Source: Lachnospiraceae bacterium (GTDB taxonomy: Bacteria; Bacillota; Clostridia; Lachnospirales; Lachnospiraceae). From it: 64,000 bases of DNA. This document shows, piece after piece, positions 25,969 through 33,840 of this stretch. The translations under genes were made by a program, and so were the position numbers. Where the stretch lies: contig JAFWOE010000037.1 of assembly GCA_017509985.1 (NCBI GenBank), positions 1-64,000 of the forward strand, in the 5' to 3' direction. Under the pieces are notes generated by a model, which saw nothing but the letters and a program-made list of their open reading frames with translations, did not search any database and had not been told where the DNA came from. How positions within the stretch are numbered: the stretch's first letter is position 1; each line of letters opens with the position of its first letter.

Positions 25969-26420
25969 TGACCCCGGATACACACAGCAGCGTGAAGGAG
26001 ATGATCCTCGCCTCAAAAAGAGCTGCTGCCCTGCATATTGCCAATATCAAAAATGCAGCGGCGATCCGTTATGATCTGGTGAGACAGGAAGTCCGGGAAT
26101 ACATAAAAGCCAGGTTTCACCTGACCGAAGAGGACTGTGTTACGGATAACTTCAGCCAGCTGGCACAGATCAGCCTGGCCAAAAGCATGAAGATATCCCG
26201 TGAACTGGTAGAGGAGTTCGATCTGGCCAGAAGCTGTGACGGCGTTTCTTCCCATACGGCTAAAATGGTTTTGCTGTTCATGGCCCTCCAAAAAGACCTG
26301 GGCATTCAATTCCGGCCTCTGGAAACAGCAGAAGCCGAAACCCTCGATGATATAGCTCTCCTTGTCTGGAGGGAGCTGAAGGCACAAAGCGAAAAGCAGC
26401 AGCTGAACAATAATCTGTGA
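25968..26420 (+). CDS. Small unknown protein translationally coupled to the isomerase-like gene
   Basis: 150 aa, soluble, mainly helical. The start codon overlaps the upstream stop (TGATG), so the two are made together and may form a complex. The last 60 residues (LLFMALQKDLGIQF, then TLDDIALLVWREL) resemble helices 2-4 of acyl carrier proteins, and FHLTEEDCVTDNF resembles the ACP entry loop, but the DSL phosphopantetheine serine is absent. I cannot name a family. Confidence 0.72.
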   Translation: MTPDTHSSVKEMILASKRAAALHIANIKNAAAIRYDLVRQEVREYIKARFHLTEEDCVTDNFSQLAQISLAKSMKISRELVEEFDLARSCDGVSSHTAKMVLLFMALQKDLGIQFRPLETAEAETLDDIALLVWRELKAQSEKQQLNNNL

Positions 26421-26422
26421 TT

Positions 26423-26455
26423 AAAAAAAGGGCACTGAAACAGTGTCCTTTTTTC
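26423..26455. terminator. Terminator of the isomerase-like operon
   Basis: GGGCACTG, AAA, CAGTGTCC flanked by an A-run and a T6 tract, directly after the stop at 26420. Confidence 0.88.
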
Positions 26456-26640
26456 TTGCCTGTCAGGCGCTCAACGATTCTGTCATACCCGCTGATACTG
26501 TTATCAGGCTGCGTCAGGAAGACTTTCGGCTTCAATGAAGGCAGCCAGATCGTCAAGGAAATCCTGAAGTCTTTCTTTCGTAAGGGGACAGCTCAAAGCT
26601 CACTCGTACTCAATGGAATTGTTCGTTGCCGCTGATGTTT
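26456..26640 (-). pseudogene. Gene remnants at the left junction of the mobile element
   Basis: No intact gene. On the minus strand short coding-like pieces remain: SAATNSIEYE then stop (about 26607-26640), LTKERLQDFLDDLAAFIEAESLPDAA then stop (about 26513-26590), and SGYDRIVERLTGKKK (about 26445-26500), in different frames. They look like the decayed ends of one or more genes truncated by past insertions. I cannot assign the parent family. Confidence 0.4.
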
Positions 26641-26657
26641 TGTAGCGTTCTCGCTAC
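26641..26657. repeat. TGTAGCG...CGCTAC palindrome, left copy
   Basis: Reads TGTAGCGTTCTCGCTAC, identical to the copy at 32979-32995 near the other end of the element. Arms GTAGCG and CGCTAC around TTCT. Confidence 0.8.
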
Positions 26658-26713
26658 TTTAATTCGCCATTATTAGCGGGTTTCATGCAGGTGGTTTTGG
26701 CTTGCAATTTTAT

Positions 26714-26732
26714 TGTACTCAGAGTGTACTCA
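26714..26732. repeat. GTACTCA doublet, left end (integrase arm-site candidate)
   Basis: GTACTCA at 26715-26721 and 26726-26732, one helical turn apart. The same doublet is at 33762-33779. Such short direct repeats near both ends are typical arm-binding sites of tyrosine integrases. Confidence 0.6.
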
Positions 26733-26776
26733 CCATATTATTCAGTTTCTATTAAGATCAACAAAAGTGCGCAGAA

Positions 26777-27016
26777 TTACCTACCCATCACGTTATCTAT
26801 CGTCTTCTGCTGCATTTCCAGCTTTAGTCGTTCCGCTTCCTGAACAGTTTCCTGACCTTCTTTGGAATACGCTGCAGGGTCTTTTGGAAGAGCCCTCTCC
26901 GGCTTCTTTCCGGTTATCTGATCTTTAAAATCCTTTTTCCTGATAAGATGTCCAACAAACGGAACCGCTATAACAACGATAACAACTATCAGTATCCACA
27001 CGAACGGATTATTCAT
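26777..27016 (-). CDS. Small membrane protein of the element (79 aa)
   Basis: One N-terminal membrane segment (FVWILIVVIVVIAVPFVGHLI), then a basic and Gln/Glu-rich helical tail (EGQETVQEAERLKLEMQQKTIDN). AAGGAGAGGC precedes ATG. Not recognised; last gene of the element on this strand. Confidence 0.68.
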   Translation of the reverse strand: MNNPFVWILIVVIVVIAVPFVGHLIRKKDFKDQITGKKPERALPKDPAAYSKEGQETVQEAERLKLEMQQKTIDNVMGR

Positions 27017-27144
27017 TTAGCCTCTCCTTTTATGTAATCTATCAGTTTATCCTTCTGTTTTTGAATTAAATATAACATATATATGGGGTTCAAGTAAATG
27101 CAGAAAAGCAGGCTCCCATTCCGTTCAACATCTGTGATCCGCCA

Positions 27145-27774
27145 TCAGAAAACATACAGGAGTTTCGCTGCACCCATTTCATTAAAGAACAGAAAGCGGC
27201 AGATGATCATAACCGCCAGGCAGATACAGGGTTCATATCTTAAAAACCCCTGCGGAGTTTCGCAGGATGTACTCTTCCTGAAAAACAGCACGTACAGCGC
27301 AAACCCGGCAGCTGTTCCGACGGTATTCATGATCAGATCATCAATATCCGTGCTGCGGTTGTTCAGAAGCTGGCTCAGTTCAATGATCAGAGACAGCAGG
27401 GCGCCGCCTGCAAGCGTGCAGGCAAAGCTCTTCTTCGATCCCCTAATCAGAGGGAACAGTAATCCAAAGGGTATAAAAAGAATAACATTCAGTCCATGCG
27501 TTACGATATTTAAATTCGGATCAGAAAAAGGCAGGACATTGATCTGTTCAGGCCGGATCTCCAATCCGTATCGTTTCAAATCGAACACTGTTCCGGCACC
27601 TGTAACATTAAGCACCACAAAGACATATAATGCAAATATCATCAGCAGCATCATATGCCTGCCATTGGATCCAATGCCTCTTCTCCTGCGGGCTGACAGG
27701 AATGCCAGCATAACAATAAAAGCCGGCACTATCACAGTCAGCAGTTCATACCCTAATAACACTATACTTTTCAT
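27145..27774 (-). CDS. VanZ-family membrane protein
   Basis: 209 aa with four to five membrane segments. The VanZ pattern is seen in INVLPFSDPN...NIVTHGLNVILFIPFGLLFPLIR, GGALLSLIIELSQLLNNRSTDIDDLIMNTVGTAAGFALY. VanZ proteins give low-level teicoplanin resistance or affect envelope homeostasis; most genomic copies have no proven role. Located within the mobile element as cargo, with its own 130-base leader. Confidence 0.88.
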   Translation of the reverse strand: MKSIVLLGYELLTVIVPAFIVMLAFLSARRRRGIGSNGRHMMLLMIFALYVFVVLNVTGAGTVFDLKRYGLEIRPEQINVLPFSDPNLNIVTHGLNVILFIPFGLLFPLIRGSKKSFACTLAGGALLSLIIELSQLLNNRSTDIDDLIMNTVGTAAGFALYVLFFRKSTSCETPQGFLRYEPCICLAVMIICRFLFFNEMGAAKLLYVF

Positions 27775-27954
27775 GACATAATTCCCTTCATTTTCTTATT
27801 GGGCTACTCTTACAATTACAAAACCCATAAGAGAATTCTACGATTCAAAACTTAATATAAGACTATCGAAAAGCTTAAGGTTATCTTAAGAAACAATTTA
27901 GATTCCTCTAGTAAGTAGAAAATCCATGTTGTTCACCTGGACATGAACATAAGT

Positions 27955-27998
27955 AGAAGGCAGATATGTACTTCCATATTAAGCCATATCCGCCTTCT
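27955..27998. terminator. Hairpin after the relaxase gene
   Basis: AGAAGGCAGATATG pairs with CATATCCGCCTTCT with one mismatch, 36 bases beyond the relaxase stop. Probable terminator of the mobilization operon. The remaining 27775-28034 gap holds nothing else that I see apart from a short GTTCA/TGAAC stem at 27930. Confidence 0.5.
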
Positions 27999-28034
27999 AT
28001 CATTATTGAACATTTCCGGTTTGTGCCTTTGGAA

Positions 28035-29450
28035 TCATCTTACTAATTGGTGCGAACGCGGTTTCTCAACAGTCTTTTGCTTTGCATCCTTGGTCAGCTT
28101 CTTTAATTCTTCTCTGACACTCTTTTTCGGCTGCATGTGGTTCATTCCCAGTCCTTTCTCAGAAGCAGAAAGCTTCATCCATGACTTCAGTTCCTGATCA
28201 TATTCATGAATCAGTTGTTCAGCCTTCCGGAAGGTTTTCATGAAAGCCTGCACATTCGAATACCCGGCTTTTCTGACAACCGTACCGATCCGCTTTTCGT
28301 GCTTCGCCCTTTCCGTAGCTGCTTTGGAAATCTCGTCCTGGATTACTTTTCGCTCATTCCCTTTGAATATCCCCTTGGTCTGCTCCAGCTTTCTCTCAAG
28401 ATCGCGGATCCGGTAATCAAAGCCTGATACGATTCCCGCTTCATATGAGATCTTCTTATACAGCTTTGACATGCTATCATACTCCCTGATATCCACCTTC
28501 GGTTCCGGTTTCGGCGGAAGCGTCAGGTTCCGGATCATATCTTTCAGCCTGTCGATCGCCCTGTGGACGATGGAGCGGAATAATCCCGGCAACCAGCCTT
28601 TTTCTTTGATGGATAGTTTTACCGTCTGGCCGATCTGCTCTTTCCTCACTTTCAGGATTTCTTCTTCCGGCACGCCGGAGGCCAGGGCAACATCTGCGGT
28701 CCGGTTCCATTCCTGGCGAATCTCGTTATCCGCTTTGATCTCCGCAGCCTTCGGGTTGTTCTTCCCGATCTTCTTTGTCGGCAGATAAACGCTGTCCGGG
28801 TCGAAAACCTTTAACTGCTTGTGCGGATCATCGATATGATAGTTGATCAGGTCTGTATAGAAATGCTTCACTTTCGGCAAAAAATCCTCGCTCTTGAACC
28901 GGGGATCTTTCTTTGAAAACAAATGCTGCTCATATACTTCGCCTTTCTTTATCACGGTGCAGCCGGGACGGATCTGTCCGTCCTCGCCTGTGATTTCCTT
29001 TTTCGTCCGGACCTTTTTCCCGGCCTCATCGTAAAATACGCTTCTGGACGCGACCTTGATTTCCGGTTCCGCAAGCAGTCTCCGTTCCGAGAAGATGAGA
29101 TGGATATGATAATTCGTCATCGTCTTATTATGGTGGAGGGCTGAGATGCACTCCACTCCATATTTTGTTTTGAACTCCTCCGTGAATTCTTTTAGAACGA
29201 CTGCCGGTTCCATTTCGACATAAGTCTCCGGCAACGCAATGTACAGTTCCCTTGCTTCAATGCATTCGCCTTTGGTGCCACTGCGCCTGAAATCTTCCCG
29301 GTTCTCAAGCGCAAGGTTCCGCCAGAAATCTTTGTCCGCGGTATCAAAGACAGCATATAAGTGTTCCTGCCGTCCATGGCTGGAAATGTAATCGATCCTT
29401 CCGGAAAGTCTCCGGAGTTTTGTTTCCTGTATGAATGAATGTCTTGCCAT
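28035..29450 (-). CDS. MobA/MobL-family relaxase
   Basis: 471 aa. Nicks the transfer origin and stays bound to the 5' end during mobilization. The catalytic core is N-terminal: a conserved ARELYIALP strand and NYHIHLIFSER, where His115 and His117 coordinate the metal; the nucleophile Tyr is probably Tyr21 (RIDYISSHG). The second half is a long charged helical region with coiled-coil character (residues 330-450). Just upstream lies a 420-base gene-free segment with nested inverted repeats, as expected for the cognate oriT. Confidence 0.88.
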   Translation of the reverse strand: MARHSFIQETKLRRLSGRIDYISSHGRQEHLYAVFDTADKDFWRNLALENREDFRRSGTKGECIEARELYIALPETYVEMEPAVVLKEFTEEFKTKYGVECISALHHNKTMTNYHIHLIFSERRLLAEPEIKVASRSVFYDEAGKKVRTKKEITGEDGQIRPGCTVIKKGEVYEQHLFSKKDPRFKSEDFLPKVKHFYTDLINYHIDDPHKQLKVFDPDSVYLPTKKIGKNNPKAAEIKADNEIRQEWNRTADVALASGVPEEEILKVRKEQIGQTVKLSIKEKGWLPGLFRSIVHRAIDRLKDMIRNLTLPPKPEPKVDIREYDSMSKLYKKISYEAGIVSGFDYRIRDLERKLEQTKGIFKGNERKVIQDEISKAATERAKHEKRIGTVVRKAGYSNVQAFMKTFRKAEQLIHEYDQELKSWMKLSASEKGLGMNHMQPKKSVREELKKLTKDAKQKTVEKPRSHQLVR

Positions 29451-29872
29451 GGTTGTTATTCACCTCCCTTCGTGGCTTGCCCTGCGGAGCCGTGTCGCGG
29501 ACCGTCAGGTCCGGGGCAGGCGGCACTTCTTCGCATTTTTATGGGATATGCCGCCACGCTGCGGAAGCGATCACCGATCGAGGGAGCAGCGGAGAAAAAT
29601 GACCTGGCATTTTTCTCTGTATCGGCCGAGGGGACTGTTACGTCCCTGATGACCGGTACAGGCCCCCTGCAAGGGCGAAATACACAGAGTACAAATCGCA
29701 AGATTTGTGCGATGGGTGTATTTCGCTCTCAATCGGCGAGGCCTTCGATACAGGTAAAATGAACCCCAACAACGTACAGCCCCCATCGGGCGAAGCCCTG
29801 TTCTGTTTTCCGTTTATTTGTCTTCCACATGCAGGTGCCACCTGCATGTACCTTCCCCGACAAGGAAAGGAA
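29451..29872. other. Candidate oriT region
   Basis: 422 bases without a convincing gene between the relaxase and the small gene at 29873. It holds a compound inverted repeat at 29676-29725: outer arms CGAAATACAC/GTGTATTTCG and inner arms ACAAATC/GATTTGT with GCAA loop. It also has a GGACC/GGTCC hairpin near 29500 and a 23-base palindrome at 29827-29849 (ACATGCAGGTG, C, CACCTGCATGT). Position next to the relaxase start and dense dyad symmetry support an origin of transfer; the nick site is not identifiable. Confidence 0.55.
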
Positions 29873-30106
29873 TTACCATCTGTAGTCATCGTTCAACCCT
29901 ATCAGCTCCAAATATTCATTTCTGGCCAGTTCACGTTCCTCTTCGATTTCCGCAGTCTTATACTTGGTATAGAGCCCGCGTTTTTTGTAAGCTTCCATTT
30001 TCTTCTCCAACTCCTTTTTGATGTTTGGTTCAACATCGTAATAATCGAGAAGATGGTATCGGACCAGGTCGCCGAAAAGCTGTTGGCTGATCTTTACTGT
30101 TTTCAT
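29873..30106 (-). CDS. Small helical protein of the element (77 aa)
   Basis: ATG at 30104-30106, six bases after GGAGG. Charged, helical, likely soluble (MKTVKISQQLFGDLVRYHLLD, then KKELEKKMEAYKKRGLYTKYKTAEIEEERE). Similar small proteins, often labelled complexin-like, sit between replication and relaxase genes in Firmicute mobilizable elements. A relaxosome or copy-control role is only inference. Confidence 0.72.
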   Translation of the reverse strand: MKTVKISQQLFGDLVRYHLLDYYDVEPNIKKELEKKMEAYKKRGLYTKYKTAEIEEERELARNEYLELIGLNDDYRW

Positions 30107-30200
30107 CAAAATCCTCCTTTCATGACGGTTTATGACGATAATGACGATATTTAGACTGCGGTCTCAAAACCGTCATTACCGTCATTTATCGTCATCAACA

Positions 30201-31298
30201 TCATTTTTCCATCAGTTTAAATGTCAGGATCCTCGAATCGCTCCGCCGGCTGGGACTGTAACGGATCGAGTATCGGCTGCACAGATCGCTGGCTTTGGAA
30301 TTCAGTTTCCTGGAAAGGGCGTTCACTGCGATACCGTCCAGCCGGAGCTTTTCGATCAGCCCGGTCGCCGTCCCGCTCCACTCTTTTTCCAGAAGCAGCA
30401 TCTCCGATATTTTCAGGAGAAGCGGGTCATCCTCTTCCTGCCAGAGTGTCGTTTCCGATTCTTTGTATCCCCACACGAGAGTCTTCGGGTCCTGCTCGAT
30501 ATGGATGATCTGTTCCTGCTGGTCCCTGCCGGTGATCGTCAGTTTCCCTTCGCTGCTCCCTCTCCTTCTGGTCATGATGATCGCGGCATCCGCACTTCCC
30601 ATCAGGCCGTTCGTACCGCTGATCTTCTCGAAGCAGTCTTCGGAATCCTGCTTGCGGGTGTGATGGACGATCAGGATGCACAGATTGTTTTTATCACTCA
30701 GGTTCTTCATCTGGGTGATCACATCGTAATCCTTGCTGTAGCTGATCGTTTCATTGGACAGGCCCCGGATCTTCTGGAGCGTATCGATAATGATCAGACT
30801 TGTCTGCGGACGCACGATCAGATACTCCGTCAACTGGTAAAGAAATCCTTCATCGACGGTTTTCGAAGCGGTAGCGAAATGGAGATGTGAGCTTCCTTCC
30901 GTTCCGAACATTTTGGAATACCGGGTCTGGATCCTCTGGAGATCATCTTCCAAAGCCAGGTAGAGGACTTCTCCCTGCTTTGTACGATACTTCTCATTCC
31001 AGAGGTCTCTCCCTTCCGCAACATGGAACGCAATCTCCGCTACAAGAAATGATTTGCCGATCTTAGAGGCCCCGGCAAGGATGTATGTCCCGGGGTATAA
31101 CAGGTTGTCGATGATCGGTTCCCTGGGCTCATAAAAGCTGTCCATGACATCGTTAAGCGTCTCGGTCTGCAGGCTGAGGCGGTCGGCCGGGTTGACCGCC
31201 GCCTCTGCTTCTGCTATATTCAGTTTATCCACTTCTGGTGTCTGCTCTGCAGCTGCGCCAACAGCTGCGTCTTGGGCAGACATCATTTTATTCATCAT
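30201..31298 (-). CDS. RepA-like RecA-fold ATPase/helicase of the element
   Basis: About 365 aa. Starts at ATG 31296-31298, six bases after AAAGGGGG and overlapping the MobC-like gene; an ATG at 31304 is too close to the RBS. P-loop GASKIGKSFL (near residue 75), Walker B TSLIIIDTLQKIRG and a HHTRK sensor mark a hexameric DnaB/RepA-type ATPase as used in plasmid and element replication. The C-terminal 90 residues form a winged-helix-like part. Probable initiator or replicative helicase for the excised circle. Confidence 0.88.
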   Translation of the reverse strand: MMNKMMSAQDAAVGAAAEQTPEVDKLNIAEAEAAVNPADRLSLQTETLNDVMDSFYEPREPIIDNLLYPGTYILAGASKIGKSFLVAEIAFHVAEGRDLWNEKYRTKQGEVLYLALEDDLQRIQTRYSKMFGTEGSSHLHFATASKTVDEGFLYQLTEYLIVRPQTSLIIIDTLQKIRGLSNETISYSKDYDVITQMKNLSDKNNLCILIVHHTRKQDSEDCFEKISGTNGLMGSADAAIIMTRRRGSSEGKLTITGRDQQEQIIHIEQDPKTLVWGYKESETTLWQEEDDPLLLKISEMLLLEKEWSGTATGLIEKLRLDGIAVNALSRKLNSKASDLCSRYSIRYSPSRRSDSRILTFKLMEK

Positions 31299-31620
31299 AG
31301 GCATCCCCCTTTCCTTCAGATATTTCTATCATTTGTTCAAGAAACACCCGGCATTCTACCAAGGTTTCTGTGAATAGTTCCGAATCGTTGCTTAAAGCCT
31401 GTAAAGTTTCCCGGAGTCTTCGAAATTCCAATGACAACCGGTCGCTTTGGTACTTTCCGACCCGGATCACGATTTCCTTATCCAGCGTACATCTTCTGCA
31501 GTACTCTCCTTTCGTCAGTCCTGCCAGTAATGCTTTCGCTGTAATAGTATTCCTCTCCTCGTCCGAAACATGAAAAGCAATCGACCGGGGCCTGCTTCTG
31601 TCCCTCCAATATCCGCTCAT
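31288..31620 (-). CDS. MobC-like relaxosome accessory protein
   Basis: 110 aa from ATG 31618-31620, overlapping the integrase stop (TGATG) and following AGGAGG at seven bases. The N-terminal part (PRSIAFHVSDEERNTITAKALLAGLTKGEYCRRC) is the ribbon-helix-helix form typical of MobC/relaxosome proteins; the remainder is a coiled helix. Expected to bind oriT beside the relaxase. Confidence 0.82.
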   Translation of the reverse strand: MSGYWRDRSRPRSIAFHVSDEERNTITAKALLAGLTKGEYCRRCTLDKEIVIRVGKYQSDRLSLEFRRLRETLQALSNDSELFTETLVECRVFLEQMIEISEGKGDAYDE

Positions 31621-32684
31621 CACTCCACCTCCTTATGTGCTTCCTGTAGTTTCTCTGCCATCTGTGTCCTCTTGTTAGGATACAGATGAGCGTAAGTATC
31701 AAGTGTCGTCTGAACACGCTCATGTCCCAGTCTGTCCGCAATCTCCAACGGCTGGAATCCCATGGCGACAAGCATGCTGGCGTGGGAATGTCTCAGATCA
31801 TGAACCCGGATCTTTTTGACTCCGCTGCTTTTGATTCCCCGCTGCATCTCATGTTCGATGTAATACTTCGTAACTGGAAACAACCGATTATCATCTTTCA
31901 GGTCATAGATACTGGCGAAGTAATCCTCGTAATCCTCAGCAAGAAAATCCGGAATGGAAATATCCCTTTTAGCTTTCGGCGTTTTCGGATCCGTGATGAC
32001 ATCTTTACCGTTCAGGCGCTGATATGATTTGGTGATATGAATGATTCTTTCGTCCAGGTCGATATCTGCCTTTGTAAGTGCCAGCAACTCTCCTATTCGC
32101 ATCCCTGTCCAGTACAGGGTGTTGAAGATCATATAGGATTGCTGCTTATTGGTAAGCGTGTCTATAAATGTCTGAAACTCCTCCTTTGTCCAATAGCGCA
32201 TTTCCTCCGCCCGTGACTTTCCCATGCTTCCGGCTTTCCGGGATGGATTATGCGGTAAGTCATAGTACTTGGAAGCGTAATTGAAAATTGCGCTCAGCTG
32301 AATGTTGATTGTTTTCAGATAAGTCGCTGAATAATCCTGCTTCATGAGCTCGTTCTGCCAGTTTCGGATATCAACAGCTTTGATCTCATTCATTTTTTTG
32401 CTTCCGAAATAGGGCCGGATCTTCAGGTCTATGATGTACTTTTTGTTGATCATCGTATGTTCTCGGAGCCGGTGAGACATATCCTCGAGATACAGATCAG
32501 CAAAATCATTAAAGCTCATATTCATATTCAGAGCTTTAACCTGTAAGAATTCCTGCAGCCACTTTTCGGCTTCTTTTTTTGTTGTGAAGCCACGCTTTGT
32601 GGATTTTCTACGTTTTCCCTGCCAGTCTGTGTAACGATACTGGATCATCCACTTCCCGGTCTTCGGATCTTTTTCAGCTCTCAT
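31620..32684 (-). CDS. Tyrosine recombinase/integrase
   Basis: 354 aa from ATG 32682-32684 (MRAEKDPKTG), four bases into the excisionase stop overlap (ATGA) with GGGGTG upstream. N-terminal arm-binding domain (WMIQYRYTDWQGKRRKSTKRGF), SAM-like core-binding domain (about 55-150), catalytic domain with TGMRIGELLAL (Arg), HDLRHSHA (His-x-x-Arg), LGHERVQTTLDTYAH (His and nucleophile Tyr). Tn916/ICE-type enzyme that integrates and excises the element. Confidence 0.95.
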   Translation of the reverse strand: MRAEKDPKTGKWMIQYRYTDWQGKRRKSTKRGFTTKKEAEKWLQEFLQVKALNMNMSFNDFADLYLEDMSHRLREHTMINKKYIIDLKIRPYFGSKKMNEIKAVDIRNWQNELMKQDYSATYLKTINIQLSAIFNYASKYYDLPHNPSRKAGSMGKSRAEEMRYWTKEEFQTFIDTLTNKQQSYMIFNTLYWTGMRIGELLALTKADIDLDERIIHITKSYQRLNGKDVITDPKTPKAKRDISIPDFLAEDYEDYFASIYDLKDDNRLFPVTKYYIEHEMQRGIKSSGVKKIRVHDLRHSHASMLVAMGFQPLEIADRLGHERVQTTLDTYAHLYPNKRTQMAEKLQEAHKEVE

Positions 32685-32878
32685 GTATTCACCCCTTCCA
32701 GTCCGTACCAACGTTTTTCAAAGTATCTAACCGGTACTTTACCGGAAATAACCAGATACCCTGCTTTCGTCAGTTCTTCATTCATTTGATGGATGATCTT
32801 GTAGGCGTGGCCTATCGAGATCCCCAGCAGTTCCGACAGTTCCTTTGCAGTAATGTAGATTTTTTCGTTTTCTCTCAT
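32681..32878 (-). CDS. Excisionase-like DNA-binding protein
   Basis: 65 aa from ATG 32876-32878, preceded by AAAGGAGGATC. Winged-helix excisionase pattern ITAKELSELLGISIGHAYKIIHQMNEEL and wing VISGKVPVRYFEKRWYG as in Tn916-type Xis. Coupled to the integrase by ATGA overlap. Its promoter lies in the palindrome cluster at 32925-33035. Confidence 0.88.
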   Translation of the reverse strand: MRENEKIYITAKELSELLGISIGHAYKIIHQMNEELTKAGYLVISGKVPVRYFEKRWYGLEGVNT

Positions 32879-32924
32879 AAATGATCCTCCTTTTTGGCTG
32901 TTACTGCATTTACGGTTACATATC

Positions 32925-33035
32925 ATGGAGAACTATATATTGTAGCTTTCTCGCTACATTCTCCATAGTTTTATTATATGTAGCGTTCTCGCTACTGTCA
33001 ATAGCTATTTGAAATTTTTGTAGCGCAATCGCAAC
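32925..33035. promoter_or_regulatory. Divergent control region with TGTAGC palindromes
   Basis: Three related sites: TGTAGCTTTCTCGCTAC (32941-32957), TGTAGCGTTCTCGCTAC (32979-32995) and TGTAGCGCAATCGCAAC (33019-33035), spaced 38 and 40 bp. The first is nested in a larger dyad ATGGAGAA (32925) / TTCTCCAT (32966). They lie between the divergent excisionase/integrase and XRE genes, the expected place for operators of the regulator. Confidence 0.78.
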
Positions 33036-33093
33036 ATCTGTGATATGATACCGGTAAAGGGCTGCTATACTCGATTTCAGGGGGATAAATGAA

Positions 33094-33702
33094 ATGACGA
33101 TAGGCGAAAAGATAAAGTACGTCAGAAAGATCTACCATATGAGTTCAACGGATCTGGCTAAAGCAACAGGTATACATCCTGTCTCGATCCGCAAGTATGA
33201 ATCCAACAAGATGACTCCGCAGGCAGAACAGGTCACCAGGATTGCAGAGGCACTGCGAATCGCACCGGCGGTTTTTTATGGACTTGAAAAACTGAAGTTC
33301 GATTTCGGATATAAAAGCGACTGCCTGACGATCCTGATGATTCTCTACGCTTCCGGTGGTTTGGAAGTCAGCGGGGATCGTACTGAGAACGGTGCTCTGA
33401 TTTCCGAAACCGTTAAGCTGCGGCTTTTGCCGGTATTCAGTACGATAATTGCTGCCGATGATCGTTCAGACAGTAACCATACATTCAGAATTGTTGATGA
33501 ATACACGCTTTCCCGCTTCTGTTATTGGGAATATATGTACAATCTTTTACTGGATAAAAAAGCTGCATATCTTAATGATCCCTCACCGGAGAATGAGGCG
33601 GAATTAGGAAGGATCATGGATGATTATGATGCAACGGAACTGGATACCCTGTTATATGAAAGAATTGCTGATTTCAGCTTCTTTCCGGGAGAAGATCTTT
33701 AA
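33094..33702 (+). CDS. XRE-family regulator of the element
   Basis: 202 aa. Helix-turn-helix Cro/C1 domain at residues 4-60 (IGEKIKYVRKIYHMSSTDLAKATGIHPVSIRKYESNKM). The C-terminal 140 residues are unrecognised (a possible sensor/dimerisation part). GGGGGAT precedes ATG by eight bases. Divergent from xis/int and facing the palindrome cluster, so it likely represses excision genes and itself. Confidence 0.88.
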   Translation: MTIGEKIKYVRKIYHMSSTDLAKATGIHPVSIRKYESNKMTPQAEQVTRIAEALRIAPAVFYGLEKLKFDFGYKSDCLTILMILYASGGLEVSGDRTENGALISETVKLRLLPVFSTIIAADDRSDSNHTFRIVDEYTLSRFCYWEYMYNLLLDKKAAYLNDPSPENEAELGRIMDDYDATELDTLLYERIADFSFFPGEDL

Positions 33703-33705
33703 GAA

Positions 33706-33732
33706 AAACAGGAGTCGAAACGGCTCCTGTTT
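33706..33732 (+). terminator. Terminator of the XRE gene
   Basis: AAACAGGAG, loop TCGAAACGG, CTCCTGTTT, right after the stop at 33702. Confidence 0.8.
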
Positions 33733-33760
33733 ACTGCAAAAAGATAGAAAAATCGTTTTT

Positions 33761-33779
33761 TGTACTCATTCTGTACTCA
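33761..33779. repeat. GTACTCA doublet, right end
   Basis: GTACTCA at 33762-33768 and 33773-33779, same 11-bp spacing as the left-end doublet, and within 15 bases of the guaA terminator. Confidence 0.6.
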
Positions 33780-33790
33780 ATCAGACAGAA

Positions 33791-33840
33791 AAATCCCCGG
33801 CAGGGCCTATAAATAAGGCACTCCCGGGGAAGATTTTTTT
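33791..33840 (-). terminator. guaA terminator
   Basis: On the minus strand TCCCCGG (33830-33824 side) pairs with CCGGGGA (33800-33794 side), with a TTTTTCT tract after it and a long A-run before it. It follows the guaA stop at 33839 directly. Confidence 0.82.

Larger units (their letters stand above)
26606..33781. mobile_element. Integrated mobilizable element (about 7.2 kb)
   Basis: Contains integrase, excisionase, XRE regulator, MobC-like accessory, replication-type ATPase, MobA/MobL relaxase, candidate oriT and cargo. It has no type IV secretion genes or VirD4-type coupling protein, so it would need a helper for transfer. GTACTCA doublets 11 bp apart occur near both ends (26715 and 26726; 33762 and 33773), and GTACTCAAT is at 26606-26614 and 33773-33781. 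The right end abuts the guaA terminator. Exact ends are not proven. Confidence 0.75.

Noticed and set aside
26604..26640. Left-junction peptide ending NSIEYE as a duplicate of the guaA 3' end (VEYE)
   Set aside because: Only the last three codons are similar and the DNA differs; not a convincing att duplication.
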